Shown here piece after piece: positions 16,660 to 24,698 of a stretch of 64,000 nt of DNA. Source of the DNA: Actinomycetes bacterium. Its GTDB lineage: Bacteria > Actinomycetota > Acidimicrobiia > Acidimicrobiales > Palsa-688. Each line of letters opens with the position of its first letter. The stretch's first letter is position 1. The notes under the pieces are model-generated. The model worked only from the letters and a program-made list of their open reading frames with translations. It ran no database searches and was not told the origin of the DNA. The stretch spans positions 124,001 through 188,000 of the forward strand of contig JAJZMF010000026.1 in NCBI GenBank assembly GCA_021850325.1. The letters are read 5' to 3'. A program made the translations under genes and the position numbers.

Positions 16660-17555
16660 CATCCTCCCGGCGCGGCACCTGGGGCGCCCAGCGCACCTGA
16701 AGGGGCGGTCAGGGGGTCGCAATCGTCGAGGGCCCCGTCGCAGCCGTCGTCGGCGTGCTCGAGGCCGCCGACCGACACGATCACGCGCCCGTGGGCACGG
16801 AGCACGTCCACATGGTGCCCGTACAGAGCGCTCAGGACGTCGCTGCGCACCACCTCGTCCGTGGTGCCGGTGGCAGCCCGCCCCGAGGCGAGGTACACGG
16901 CTCTGTCCATCACCCCGAGCATGGGGTTTATGTCATGAGTGGACATCAGGACGGCCACCCCTTGGGAGCGGGCGATCCGGCCCAGCAGCGCGACGGTGGC
17001 CTGGGCACTGCGCATGTCCAGGTTGGCCAGGGGCTCGTCCAGGAGCAGGAGCTGCGGGCGACCGGCCAGGGCATGGGCGATCAGTACCCGCTGCTGCTCG
17101 CCCCCTGAGAGCTCACCCACGCGGGCCTCGGCCAGGTGGCTTGCGCCCACGCTCTCGAGCAACCGGTCCGTCAGCCGCCTCTTGGTCTCCGAGGGCAGGG
17201 GCAGGCCCCAGCGGTGCCCGTCCTGGCCCAATTGCACGAGGTCCCTGGCGCGCACCGGCACATCGGCGTCCAACAGCACCTTTTGAGGGACGTAACCGAC
17301 ACCGGCGTGCCCCCCACGGCCGGCACGTTGCCCCGTCCCGAGCCTCACCTCCCCTCCGGCCAGTGGCACCAGGCCGAGCACCGCCCGCAGGAGCGTGGTC
17401 TTGCCCGCGCCGTTGCTACCGATCAACCCGGCGACCTCTCCCCGGGCCAGCTCGAAGGTGACGTCCGTCAGGACCGTACGTCCTCCGAGGCGGACGGTGA
17501 GGCCGTCGACGGACAGGACGGCGTGGGTGGGTGTTGCGGTCGGAGCGGTGGTCAT
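16656..17555 (-). CDS. Metal ABC transporter ATP-binding protein
   Basis: 299 residues. Walker A GSNGAGKTT, signature [15 protein letters not shown], Walker B LLLLDEPLANLD and switch His in STHD are intact, all typical of the ZnuC/TroB branch. The C-terminal tail beyond residue 250 is longer than usual and acidic with one Cys pair (DGCDGALDDCD), which could bind metal and sense load; this is an inference. ATG 17555 is 3 nt after the binding-protein stop. Energises metal import through the two permeases downstream. Confidence 0.9.
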   Translation of the reverse strand: MTTAPTATPTHAVLSVDGLTVRLGGRTVLTDVTFELARGEVAGLIGSNGAGKTTLLRAVLGLVPLAGGEVRLGTGQRAGRGGHAGVGYVPQKVLLDADVPVRARDLVQLGQDGHRWGLPLPSETKRRLTDRLLESVGASHLAEARVGELSGGEQQRVLIAHALAGRPQLLLLDEPLANLDMRSAQATVALLGRIARSQGVAVLMSTHDINPMLGVMDRAVYLASGRAATGTTDEVVRSDVLSALYGHHVDVLRAHGRVIVSVGGLEHADDGCDGALDDCDPLTAPSGALGAPGAAPGGW

Positions 17556-17558
17556 GTC

Positions 17559-18515
17559 TCAGAGCCTCGTTGTGCTGATGCCGCTGGCCACGGCGCGCGA
17601 CAGGGCGTGCACCTCCGCCAGCATCCAGGACTGGTAGTTGTAACCGGGTTGGGGCATGGTCTCGTAGACCGCCACCACCGGGATGCGCGCGGCGCGGGCT
17701 ACGGCGAGGAAGTGCGAGGTCACGGCGTCGGTGACCTGTTCGTTGTAGAGAAGGGCCCTGACCAGGTGACGCGACAGGAGCCGGTCCTGGAAGGCCACGT
17801 CCTGAGGGGAGGGGTCCGTGCCGTTCATCACCGCGGTCTGCAGGGACGCAGGGGTGAGCACACGGGCGCCGGCTGACTGGAGAAGGAAGTCGGCAACCGG
17901 TTCGGTCACAGCCACCGGCGTGCCGGGGTGACCGGCGGCGAACGCCGACACCGCCTGGTGCAGTGGGGCCAGCGACGAGACGAAGGCGTCCGCCCGGGCG
18001 GCGAAGTAGGCCCGGTGGGCGGGCTGCAGACGGGCGAGGTCGCGCGCCACTGCACGGGCAACGAGGGCCATCGTGCCCGGCTGGTACCACAGGTGCGGGT
18101 CGAACGTCCCCGGCCTGGGCCGGACGAGCTGTGCCGCCACGACCACGTACTGGCCCCGAGGGGAGACGGCGTTCTCCAGCTTGTCCATGAAGCCGTCATA
18201 ACCCAGCCCGTTCTGGACGACCAACTGGGCCTCGCTCAGCCGTGACGCCACTTTTGCGCTCGCCTCGAACTCGTGGGGGTCCGTGTTGGGGTTGCTCATG
18301 ACCGAGGTGACGTTCACGTAGCGGCCCCCGACCTGGCTGATCACGTCGGCGTACTGGCTCTCGGCCCCCACCGCCTGCACCTGTGCGCCACCCCCTGGCA
18401 CCGTGGTCGTCCCGCAGGCCGAGGCTCCGGTAGCCGCGGCGAGCAGGGTGAGGGCGGCAGGCACCCGGTGCCGTCGTCCTGGTGCGCTCAAATGCCGGGA
18501 GGACCGGAGGTTCAC
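17559..18515 (-). CDS. Metal-binding lipoprotein of ABC importer (cluster A-I)
   Basis: 318 residues from GTG 18515. Signal peptide with lipobox-like ASAC (Cys about 34). Metal ligands can be placed by family pattern: His in TDPHEFEAS, His in FDPHLWYQPG, Glu in VTEPVADF and probably Glu in VYETMPQPG. A Glu at the third position is the manganese/iron type (PsaA-like); zinc proteins usually have His there and a His-rich loop, which is missing here. So the transported metal is open: zinc, manganese or iron. First gene of the operon, probably translated from a leaderless mRNA (-10 TATACT 6 nt before GTG). Confidence 0.85.
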   Translation of the reverse strand: MNLRSSRHLSAPGRRHRVPAALTLLAAATGASACGTTTVPGGGAQVQAVGAESQYADVISQVGGRYVNVTSVMSNPNTDPHEFEASAKVASRLSEAQLVVQNGLGYDGFMDKLENAVSPRGQYVVVAAQLVRPRPGTFDPHLWYQPGTMALVARAVARDLARLQPAHRAYFAARADAFVSSLAPLHQAVSAFAAGHPGTPVAVTEPVADFLLQSAGARVLTPASLQTAVMNGTDPSPQDVAFQDRLLSRHLVRALLYNEQVTDAVTSHFLAVARAARIPVVAVYETMPQPGYNYQSWMLAEVHALSRAVASGISTTRL

Positions 18516-18521
18516 GGCACA

Positions 18522-18551
18522 AGTATACACTGAGAACAAGTCTCAATCCAA
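18522..18551 (-). promoter_or_regulatory. Promoter and Fur-type operator of the metal importer
   Basis: Reading the minus strand: TTGGAT (-35, 18551-18546), 18-nt spacer, TATACT (-10, 18527-18522), then 6 nt to GTG 18515. The spacer begins with a 15-bp palindrome TGAGA-N5-TCTCA (18531-18545), placed exactly where a repressor would block polymerase. The Fur-family gene in the same operon is the natural partner. The spacing implies a leaderless transcript. Confidence 0.7.
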
Positions 18552-18843
18552 CTCGGGGGCGCCGGTCCCGGTGCTCCTCCCGGGCCCGGCCCGGCCCCTG
18601 TAGTGGGCCTCGCCTGGCATACTCGGGGCGAAGTGCCGGCGAGCACCAAGCTGTGCCGGTGGGAAGTGCCCAGGGCAGTCCAGGACAGCCCAGGGCAGTC
18701 CAGGACAGTTGAGAGGTAGAGGTCTTGCCGCTGCAGCCACCTCCCGTCGACAGGCAGGCCGGGGGCCCCGTCCGGCAGGAGCGCCGGTCCGGCGGCGTGC
18801 CGGCACGCCATGGCGCCCCGGGGCGGATGGGAGCAGCGGAGGG
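18552..18843. other. Intergenic region between the metal operon and lipid kinase
   Basis: About 290 nt with the 20-bp tandem repeat described separately. On the plus strand CATACT at 18618-18623 could be a -10 for the kinase. A 28-residue open frame from GTG 18633 to TAG 18719 runs through the repeat; its coding status is doubtful. Nothing else is seen. Confidence 0.4.
18668..18707. repeat. 20-bp perfect tandem duplication
   Basis: GCCCAGGGCAGTCCAGGACA occurs twice without a gap (18668-18687 and 18688-18707) in the untranslated region before the lipid kinase. The segment also has internal CAGG-xxAG similarity. Function unknown. Confidence 0.85.
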
Positions 18844-19758
18844 TTGAGGCGGGCGCTCTTCGTCGTCAACCCGACCGGGGTGCGCCACCTGGGGGAGCTG
18901 CGCCGGCGGTGCGAGGAGGCAGCACGGGGGCACGGCTGGGAGGCCCTGCTCATGGTGACCCAGGCGGGTGATTCGAGCCTCACCCTGCACGCACAGGTGA
19001 GGGGGTACCTGGAGGAGGGAGGCGAGCGGCTGGTCTTCGCCGTGGGGGGCGACGGCACCGTACGTGCCTGTGCTCACGACCTGGCCGGCACGGGGGTCCC
19101 TCTGGCGGTGCTACCGCGCGGGACGGCCAATCTCTTCGCCCACGCGCTGGGGCTCCCGGCCGACGCCGCCCGGGCCCTGGAGGTCGGCTTCGGAGACGCC
19201 TCGCGCCAGGTGGACCTGCCCTTCGCCGACGGCATGCCCTTTGTCGCCATGGCGGGAATGGGCCTGGACGCAGCCGTCGTGGGCTCTACGCCGCCCTGGC
19301 TCAAGTCCGGGCTGGGCTGGGTCGGTTATGCCCTCGTGGGGGCCCCGCACGTGTTCATGCCCCCCCGTCCGGTACGCCTGTGCCTGGACGGGGGGCCGGT
19401 GCTCGAACGCCACGCCCATGCCGTCGTGGTGGGCAACGTCGGCGTGCTGCCGGGAGGGTTCCACCTGTTGCCCGGTGCCCTGGTCGACGACGGACTGGTG
19501 GACGTGGGCGTGCTCAGCCCCGGGGGCCTGGCAGGCTGGGCCCGCCTGGGCAGGCGGATGGTCAGCGGGCGCCCCCCACGCCCCGGGCGCCACCACCCCG
19601 ACCTGGAGCACCTGCGTGCCCGGGTGGTCGAGCTGAGCACCCCGGAGGTCTCCCCGCGTCAGCTGGACGGCGACATGGTGGAGCCCGGTGCGACCATGTC
19701 GGTGGTCGTGGAGGCCGGTGCGCTCGTGGTCAAGGCACCCCCACGGGCCGCGGAATAG
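18844..19758 (+). CDS. Diacylglycerol/lipid kinase family protein
   Basis: 304 residues from TTG 18844, just before the conserved FVVNPTGV; GGAGGG lies directly upstream but very close, so the start is approximate. The DAGK catalytic domain shows VVNP, VFAVGGDGTVRACA (the GGDGT nucleotide motif) and PRGTANLFAHALGLP. The C-terminal domain contains FVAMAGMGLDAAVV. Family members phosphorylate diacylglycerol, sphingoid bases or the phosphatidylinositol-like lipids of actinobacteria using ATP at the membrane face. Substrate unknown. Next gene, pirin, is 60 nt downstream on the same strand. Confidence 0.85.
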   Translation: MRRALFVVNPTGVRHLGELRRRCEEAARGHGWEALLMVTQAGDSSLTLHAQVRGYLEEGGERLVFAVGGDGTVRACAHDLAGTGVPLAVLPRGTANLFAHALGLPADAARALEVGFGDASRQVDLPFADGMPFVAMAGMGLDAAVVGSTPPWLKSGLGWVGYALVGAPHVFMPPRPVRLCLDGGPVLERHAHAVVVGNVGVLPGGFHLLPGALVDDGLVDVGVLSPGGLAGWARLGRRMVSGRPPRPGRHHPDLEHLRARVVELSTPEVSPRQLDGDMVEPGATMSVVVEAGALVVKAPPRAAE

Positions 19759-19818
19759 GGCCGTTCGCCGGGCTGTTGGCGTAGGGGCACAAGCCCGCGA
19801 AGGGCGAGGAGGTAAGCC

Positions 19819-20805
19819 ATGCCCGCCGTCACCGTTGAGGACATCCTCGTACTGCCCCGGACCTCCAGGCCGGTGGGGGCGGGAGGCTCCCGGCCCCTGC
19901 GTTCTGTCACCACTGCTCCCTCGGGTTACGAGGGCGAGGGCTTCCCGGTCCGCCGGGCGTTCGCCGGGGTGGCGATGTCGGACCTCGACCCCTTCGTGCA
20001 CATGGACCAGATGGGGGAGGTGGAGTACGCACCGGGCGAGCCCAAGGGCACGCCCTGGCACCCTCACCGGGGCTTCGAGACCGTCACCTACATGATCGAC
20101 GGGACCTTCGTCCACCAGGACTCCAACGGAGGGGGCGGACGGGTCAGCGACGGTGACACCCAGTGGATGACGGCGGGGTCGGGCATCCTGCACATAGAGG
20201 CCCCGCCCGAGTCCCTGGTGGCGAGCGGAGGCTTGTTCCACGGCGTCCAGCTGTGGGTCAACCTTCCCCGGGCCGACAAGTGGGCGCCCCCCCGCTACCA
20301 GGACATCCGAGGGCGAGAGGCGGTGCTGCTCTCCAGCCCGGACGGCAGCGCCCTGCTCAGGGTGGTGGCGGGCGAGGTGGACGGCCACATGGGGCCGGGC
20401 ACCACGTACACCCCCATCACGATGGTCCACGCAACTGTCTCGCCCGGAGGCCTCCTGGAGCTGCCTTGGCGGCCGGACTTCAACGCCCTGGTCTACGTCC
20501 TTGCCGGCCGGGGCTCGGCCGGGCCTGACCGGAGGCCCTTCGCCACCGGGCAGCTGGGGGTGTTCGGGGCCGGTGACTTCATCGAGGTCCGGGCTGACGC
20601 CCACCAGGAGAGCCGCTCCCCGGCGCTCGAACTGCTCGTGCTCGGGGGCCGGCCGATCCGCGAGCCGGTCGTCCACTACGGCCCGTTCGTGATGAACACC
20701 CGGGAGGAGATCCTCCAGGCCATGGCTGACTACCAGGCAGGGCGCCTGGGCCAGGTGCCGGCCGAGGCCCTGGTCCACCGCCACCCCGGAGACGTGGAGC
20801 TCTGA
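19819..20805 (+). CDS. Pirin family protein (cupin)
   Basis: 328 residues, with GGAGG 6 nt before the ATG. The pirin N-domain has its metal-ligand set: WHPHRGFETVTY supplies two His, followed by HQDSNGG, and SGILHIEAP supplies the His/Glu pair. The C-terminal cupin is complete (TMVHATVSPGG, VYVLAGRGS). Bacterial pirins bind Fe or another metal; some have quercetinase activity, others regulate enzymes by contact. No partner gene nearby points to one role. Confidence 0.9.
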   Translation: MPAVTVEDILVLPRTSRPVGAGGSRPLRSVTTAPSGYEGEGFPVRRAFAGVAMSDLDPFVHMDQMGEVEYAPGEPKGTPWHPHRGFETVTYMIDGTFVHQDSNGGGGRVSDGDTQWMTAGSGILHIEAPPESLVASGGLFHGVQLWVNLPRADKWAPPRYQDIRGREAVLLSSPDGSALLRVVAGEVDGHMGPGTTYTPITMVHATVSPGGLLELPWRPDFNALVYVLAGRGSAGPDRRPFATGQLGVFGAGDFIEVRADAHQESRSPALELLVLGGRPIREPVVHYGPFVMNTREEILQAMADYQAGRLGQVPAEALVHRHPGDVEL

Positions 20806-20891
20806 GGGCAGGCCCCTGGAGGCACCCGGCTCGAAGGTGGGCGGCACTCCCTGTTCGGCCACCTGTAATGGTGAGAGCCCCACTCTGAGTG

Positions 20892-20920
20892 TTGACAAGC
20901 GGCCCGCGGGGGCTTAGTTT
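20892..20920 (+). promoter_or_regulatory. Promoter of the ROK-family gene
   Basis: TTGACA (20892-20897), 17-nt spacer, TAGTTT (20915-20920). The spacer carries CCCGCGGG, an 8-bp palindrome. This is the best sigma70-type promoter in the window; transcription would begin about 45 nt before TTG 20973. Confidence 0.7.
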
Positions 20921-20972
20921 GGAGACCTTAGGAAGCTGCTCATGGGCGCGCGCCTGACGGAGGACCGGGTAG

Positions 20973-22274
20973 TTGTCTCGAGACCAGGAGCTGTCCAAGC
21001 ACGGCATCCGTCGCGGTGACCGCCGGCTCATGGCCGAGATGAACCGCAACCTGGTCTTCAACGTCCTGCGCACCGGAGCTCTGTCCCGGGCGGACGTGGT
21101 GCGCACCACGGGCCTGAGCCCTGCCACCGTGTCGGCCATCGTGGGCGAGCTGATCGAGCGGGGCCTGGTCAACGAGGTGGGCCATGGCCGGTCGCGGGGC
21201 GGCCGGCCACCGCTCGTGCTGCGGATCAACGACGAACGCAATTACGCCGTCGGAATGAAGCTGATGAAGAACGGCGCCTCTGTCGTCGTCACCGACATCA
21301 GGGCCGAGGTGCTGCACTCCGAAATGGTGGCGGTCGACTGGGCGCCGGTGAGCGGCGACAGTGCCCTGAACGCCAGAGCACGCGCCGGTGACCCGTCGTC
21401 CGTCCTGGACCGGATATGCCAGGCGGTCGAGGACGCCGTCGGCCGGGCGGGGGTCGGCATGGGCGATGTCGTCGGTGTGGGGATATGCCTGGCCGGGATA
21501 GTGGAGACGGCCACGGGGACATGCCGCTACTCGCCCACCTTCGACTGGCACGACGTCGCTGTGGCGGGACCGGTTGCGCGGCGTCTCGGCCTGCCGGTGC
21601 TGGTCGACAACGACGTCAACGCCCTGACGGTGGCCGAGCAGTGGTTCGGGCGGGGCCATGGCGTCGACGACTTCATAGTGGTGACGGTGGGCGAGGGCGT
21701 AGGTGCCGGGCTGGTGGTAGGTGGCAACATCTACCGTGGAGCCGAAGGTGCGGCCGGGGAGATCGGCCACCTTCGCGTGGCCGGCCAGACGGGGTCGTGC
21801 AGGTGCGGCCGGACGGGGTGCCTGGAGGCCGTGAGCAACGACGCGGCCATAACCGGTTACGTGAAGGACGCCCTCGGCAGGGGGAGGCTTTCGTTGTTGT
21901 CGGAGGCCCCTGCGGAGAGCCTGACCGTGGAGACCGTGCGCCGAGCGGCCGAGAGCGGCGACCAGGTGGCGGGCGAAGCGCTGGAGGCGGCGGGACGCAT
22001 GTTGGGGCTGGGCATTGCAGCACTGGTCAACCTGCTCAACCCGCGGCTCGTCATCGTCTCGGGCGAGGGGACCAGGGCGGGCCCGCTGCGTTGGGAGGCG
22101 GCGATCCTGGCGATGCGTGAAAGCGCCTTTGCCGGCCTGGACCGCAACGTCGACTTTTTTGTGGACTCGGTCGACGACGTGGCGTGGGCCAGGGGTGCGG
22201 CGTGCGTGGTGCTGGGTGAGCTGTTCAGTTCGCCGATGCACCGCAACGTTGCGTTGGAGCCGGTGCGCGCCTAG
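20973..22274 (+). CDS. ROK family transcriptional regulator
   Basis: 433 residues from TTG 20973, with GGAGG 9 nt upstream. N-terminal winged helix (LSRADVVRTTGLSPATVSAI) and a C-terminal sugar-kinase-like ROK domain with VLVDNDVNALTVAEQW, GEGVGAGLVVGG, GEIGHLRV and the zinc motif CRCGRTGCLE. Members (NagC, XylR, Mlc types) are repressors released by sugars or sugar phosphates. The kinase catalytic Asp position (DNDVNA) is kept, so ligand phosphorylation cannot be excluded. No sugar gene is adjacent; the next genes are two secreted paralogues. Confidence 0.9.
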   Translation: MSRDQELSKHGIRRGDRRLMAEMNRNLVFNVLRTGALSRADVVRTTGLSPATVSAIVGELIERGLVNEVGHGRSRGGRPPLVLRINDERNYAVGMKLMKNGASVVVTDIRAEVLHSEMVAVDWAPVSGDSALNARARAGDPSSVLDRICQAVEDAVGRAGVGMGDVVGVGICLAGIVETATGTCRYSPTFDWHDVAVAGPVARRLGLPVLVDNDVNALTVAEQWFGRGHGVDDFIVVTVGEGVGAGLVVGGNIYRGAEGAAGEIGHLRVAGQTGSCRCGRTGCLEAVSNDAAITGYVKDALGRGRLSLLSEAPAESLTVETVRRAAESGDQVAGEALEAAGRMLGLGIAALVNLLNPRLVIVSGEGTRAGPLRWEAAILAMRESAFAGLDRNVDFFVDSVDDVAWARGAACVVLGELFSSPMHRNVALEPVRA

Positions 22275-22315
22275 CTGTTCCCCCGGGTCGGCCGCCCCTG
22301 GGGATGAGAACACGT

Positions 22316-22344
22316 TTGACACCACCAGGTGCTGCCACCAAGAT
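22316..22344 (+). promoter_or_regulatory. Leaderless-type promoter of the first Thr-rich secreted protein
   Basis: TTGACA (22316-22321), 17-nt spacer, CAAGAT (22339-22344), 6 nt, ATG 22351. The element is duplicated with the same spacing before the paralogue at 23296. Confidence 0.6.
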
Positions 22345-22350
22345 TGGGCC

Positions 22351-23202
22351 ATGAAGAGCCGGGGAGCGGTCTTGGTGCACTTCGGGCCGGTCGCCGTGCT
22401 CACAGCCGGTCTGGTGGCGCAGACGATGTGGGTAGCGCCGTCTGGAGCGTCGGGCACGGCTACGACAACGACGACGACGACACCCCCAGTCGGTCCTTCG
22501 ACCACCACGACAGTTCCCCGGGGCCCGGCCACCACGACGACCGGTCCGGCCACGACCACGACGACCAGGGCGCCCGTACTGACCGCCTCCCAGGAACTGT
22601 CCGACTGCATGAACGCCTTCGTGGCCCAGCGCGCCGTGACCTGGACCGAGAGCTTCGAGTACTTCGGCACGAAGTCGGTCGACGTCACCCACGACGGCGT
22701 CAAGGACGGGACTTTCTCCGCCAGTTCCGACCTGGGCGGGACCGTGGCCCGGGCGGGCGCGGTCCTGCGTTCCAACGTGTACCTGACGGGCAATGCGGCC
22801 GGGTTCAGCCAGTTCTTCTCCTTTACCAAGACGGGTTCGGCCGCCGCCGCCGGCAAATGGGTCTCGGTGCCGCCCAGCTCCCGGTACTTCCGGTCACTGG
22901 CTTTCCGCCTCACCATGGCCACTGCCGTCCAGTACCTGGCCCTGGGGCGCTCGCCCGAGCTCCTGGCCCCGACGACGGTGCGCCACCAGGCGGTCGTCGC
23001 CATCCGGGAGACGGGCAAGGTGGGCAAGGTGAGCCTCGACGAAACGGTCTACATCAGGGCCCACGGCACCCCGTTGCCGGTGGAGGTGCTCCTCTCCGTC
23101 GGGGGTTACCCGGCGACGATCGTCTACAGCAACTGGGGGGTGCCCCCCAAGGCCGACGCGCCACACCGGGCGGTGCCCTTGCAGGCGAAGTGGGTGGGCT
23201 GA
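22351..23202 (+). CDS. Secreted Thr-rich protein, paralogue 1
   Basis: 283 residues. Signal peptide (residues 1-33, ending near APSGASG) is followed by a roughly 40-residue Thr/Pro linker with runs of 4-7 Thr, a likely site for O-mannosylation, and then a domain of about 200 residues ending in the motif VYSNWG. The domain resembles the next gene's product along its length (shared W, ET, GKW/GRW, LPVE and SNWG positions) and recalls the LppX/LprG/LolA lipid-carrier fold, though I cannot confirm that. No lipobox Cys near the signal end. One Cys (LSDCMNAF). Function unknown. Confidence 0.75.
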   Translation: MKSRGAVLVHFGPVAVLTAGLVAQTMWVAPSGASGTATTTTTTTPPVGPSTTTTVPRGPATTTTGPATTTTTRAPVLTASQELSDCMNAFVAQRAVTWTESFEYFGTKSVDVTHDGVKDGTFSASSDLGGTVARAGAVLRSNVYLTGNAAGFSQFFSFTKTGSAAAAGKWVSVPPSSRYFRSLAFRLTMATAVQYLALGRSPELLAPTTVRHQAVVAIRETGKVGKVSLDETVYIRAHGTPLPVEVLLSVGGYPATIVYSNWGVPPKADAPHRAVPLQAKWVG

Positions 23203-23260
23203 GCAACTGTGGGCCGGCGCCGTTGCCCCGGCAGACCCGGAGCGCGGCCGGGCAGGGGAC

Positions 23261-23289
23261 TTGACACCGGCGCCCACGTTCACCAGGAT
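23261..23289 (+). promoter_or_regulatory. Leaderless-type promoter of the second Thr-rich secreted protein
   Basis: TTGACA (23261-23266), 17-nt spacer, CAGGAT (23284-23289), 6 nt, ATG 23296. Nearly the same layout as the promoter at 22316, so the duplication kept its control region. Confidence 0.6.
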
Positions 23290-23295
23290 CGTCGC

Positions 23296-24147
23296 ATGAA
23301 GGCTAGGGCCTGGTCGGCTCGGCTCGTCGTGGCCATCTGCCTGCCGGTCCTGGTGGCCGGCGCTCCCGGGGCGCTCGCCGCGGCACAGGGCAGCGGTGCC
23401 CCGGGCCCGGGTGCGAGCACTACGACGTCCACCTCGTCCCCGCCGGGCGCCCCGACGAGCACCGGGCTGCCTTCGACCACCGGCCCGTCGTCGACCACGA
23501 CCACCACCGTCCTGCCCGGGGCCAGGGCCCAGGCCGTGCTCGCCTCCGCCATCAGCGCCGCCAACTCCGAACGGGGCCTCACCTGGAGGGCGACGGTAAA
23601 GGCGGGCGGCCTCTCCGAGACCTTCGTGGGCCAGTCCGGGCGGGAGTACGGCTCCCAGGAGATCACGGTGGGCCAGGGGACCGGGGGTATAAGGCTCCAG
23701 GTCGTGCTGGCCAAGACAAAGCTGTTCGTCAGCGGGGACGCGGCGGCGCTGCAGGGTGTGCTGAGCCTCAAGCCCTCTGTGGCGCAGAGGTTGGCAGGCC
23801 GGTGGATCCTCCTGTCGCCCGCAGCGGGCACCGTGTACCAGGCGTTGAGCGACGGCTTGACCGTGGCCAGCACCACGGTCGGCTTCAACATGGTCGGCTC
23901 GCTCCAGTTGCTGCCCGTGAGCATGGTGGGCGGCGTACCTGCCCTCGGTGTCAGGGGTACCAGGTCGTCCCAGGGCGTGACCGTGACCGAGACCCTCTAC
24001 GTGCGGGCCAGCGGCCGCCAACTGCCCGTTGAGCTGGTGACCTCGGCCGGCGGTGTCTCCGAGACGGTGCTGTTCAGCAACTGGGGGCGCAGGGCCCGGG
24101 TCACGGTCCCGTCCACCTGGTCCACCTGGTCCAAGTCCTGGCTCTGA
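23296..24147 (+). CDS. Secreted Thr-rich protein, paralogue 2
   Basis: 283 residues, the same length as its upstream neighbour. Signal peptide ending near ALAAAQG, a Ser/Thr/Pro linker of about 40 residues, then the shared domain with LTWRATVKAGG, KLFVSGDAAALQ, GRWILLSP, ETLYVRASG, LPVELV and LFSNWG. No Cys in the mature part. The pair appears to be a tandem duplication. A lipid- or glycan-binding cell-wall role is a guess. A small intergenic gap separates it from mscL. Confidence 0.75.
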   Translation: MKARAWSARLVVAICLPVLVAGAPGALAAAQGSGAPGPGASTTTSTSSPPGAPTSTGLPSTTGPSSTTTTTVLPGARAQAVLASAISAANSERGLTWRATVKAGGLSETFVGQSGREYGSQEITVGQGTGGIRLQVVLAKTKLFVSGDAAALQGVLSLKPSVAQRLAGRWILLSPAAGTVYQALSDGLTVASTTVGFNMVGSLQLLPVSMVGGVPALGVRGTRSSQGVTVTETLYVRASGRQLPVELVTSAGGVSETVLFSNWGRRARVTVPSTWSTWSKSWL

Positions 24148-24246
24148 GCGCGTTGTAGCCGCCCGGCGGGGCGGGCGCGCAATATCCTTGTGCCGGCGCC
24201 CAACGGGGCGTCGCCGTACAGTGCCCCAGGAAGGAGCAGCAGAGCC

Positions 24247-24663
24247 GTGCTGAAGGGATTCAAGACGTTCGTAATGAGAGGCAACGTCATTGACCTTGCC
24301 ATTGCGGTCGTGATCGGTGCCGCTTTCAACGCGGTGGTGACCGCCCTGGTCGCTGACATCTTCACCCCCATCATCGCCGCAATCGTCGGCAAACCGAACT
24401 TCGCCGACCTGGTGTTCACCGTCAACAAGAGCCAGTTCCACTACGGGCTTTTCATCAATGCCATCATCAGTTTCATCTCTGTCGCCGCCGCCATCTACTT
24501 CTTCGTCGTGTACCCTCTCAACAAATTGGCCGAGCGGCGTGCCCGGGGGCAGGAGCCGGCGCCTACCGTGGTCCCCGACGACATCGCGCTGCTGACCGAG
24601 ATCCGTGACCTGCTGTCACAGCAGGTCGGGCCGGCACAGGGCGGTGACGCCCAAGGGGCCTGA
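24247..24663 (+). CDS. mscL: Large-conductance mechanosensitive channel MscL
   Basis: 138 residues from GTG 24247, preceded by AAGGAG. MscL hallmarks are in place: FKTFVMRGNVIDLAIAVVIG (TM1 with the pore-lining Ala/Gly face), the periplasmic loop, TM2 (FINAIISFISVAAAIYFFVV) and the cytoplasmic helix LLTEIRDLLSQ. Opens under membrane tension to release solutes during osmotic downshock. Standard length. TATCCT near 24183 is a possible -10 with a leader of about 55 nt. Confidence 0.96.
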   Translation: MLKGFKTFVMRGNVIDLAIAVVIGAAFNAVVTALVADIFTPIIAAIVGKPNFADLVFTVNKSQFHYGLFINAIISFISVAAAIYFFVVYPLNKLAERRARGQEPAPTVVPDDIALLTEIRDLLSQQVGPAQGGDAQGA

Positions 24664-24698
24664 GAGGCCATGCCCGACGAGCGGGCCCGCTCCGAAGC

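Noticed and set aside
14939-16696. One 585-codon permease
   Set aside because: Only the part below 15766 looks like an ABC-3 permease; the upstream part is out of frame with the first permease, and GTG 15766 has a ribosome site.
18633-18719. 28-residue frame before the lipid kinase
   Set aside because: It crosses the 20-bp tandem repeat, has no ribosome site and only a loose -10; not strong enough to call a gene.
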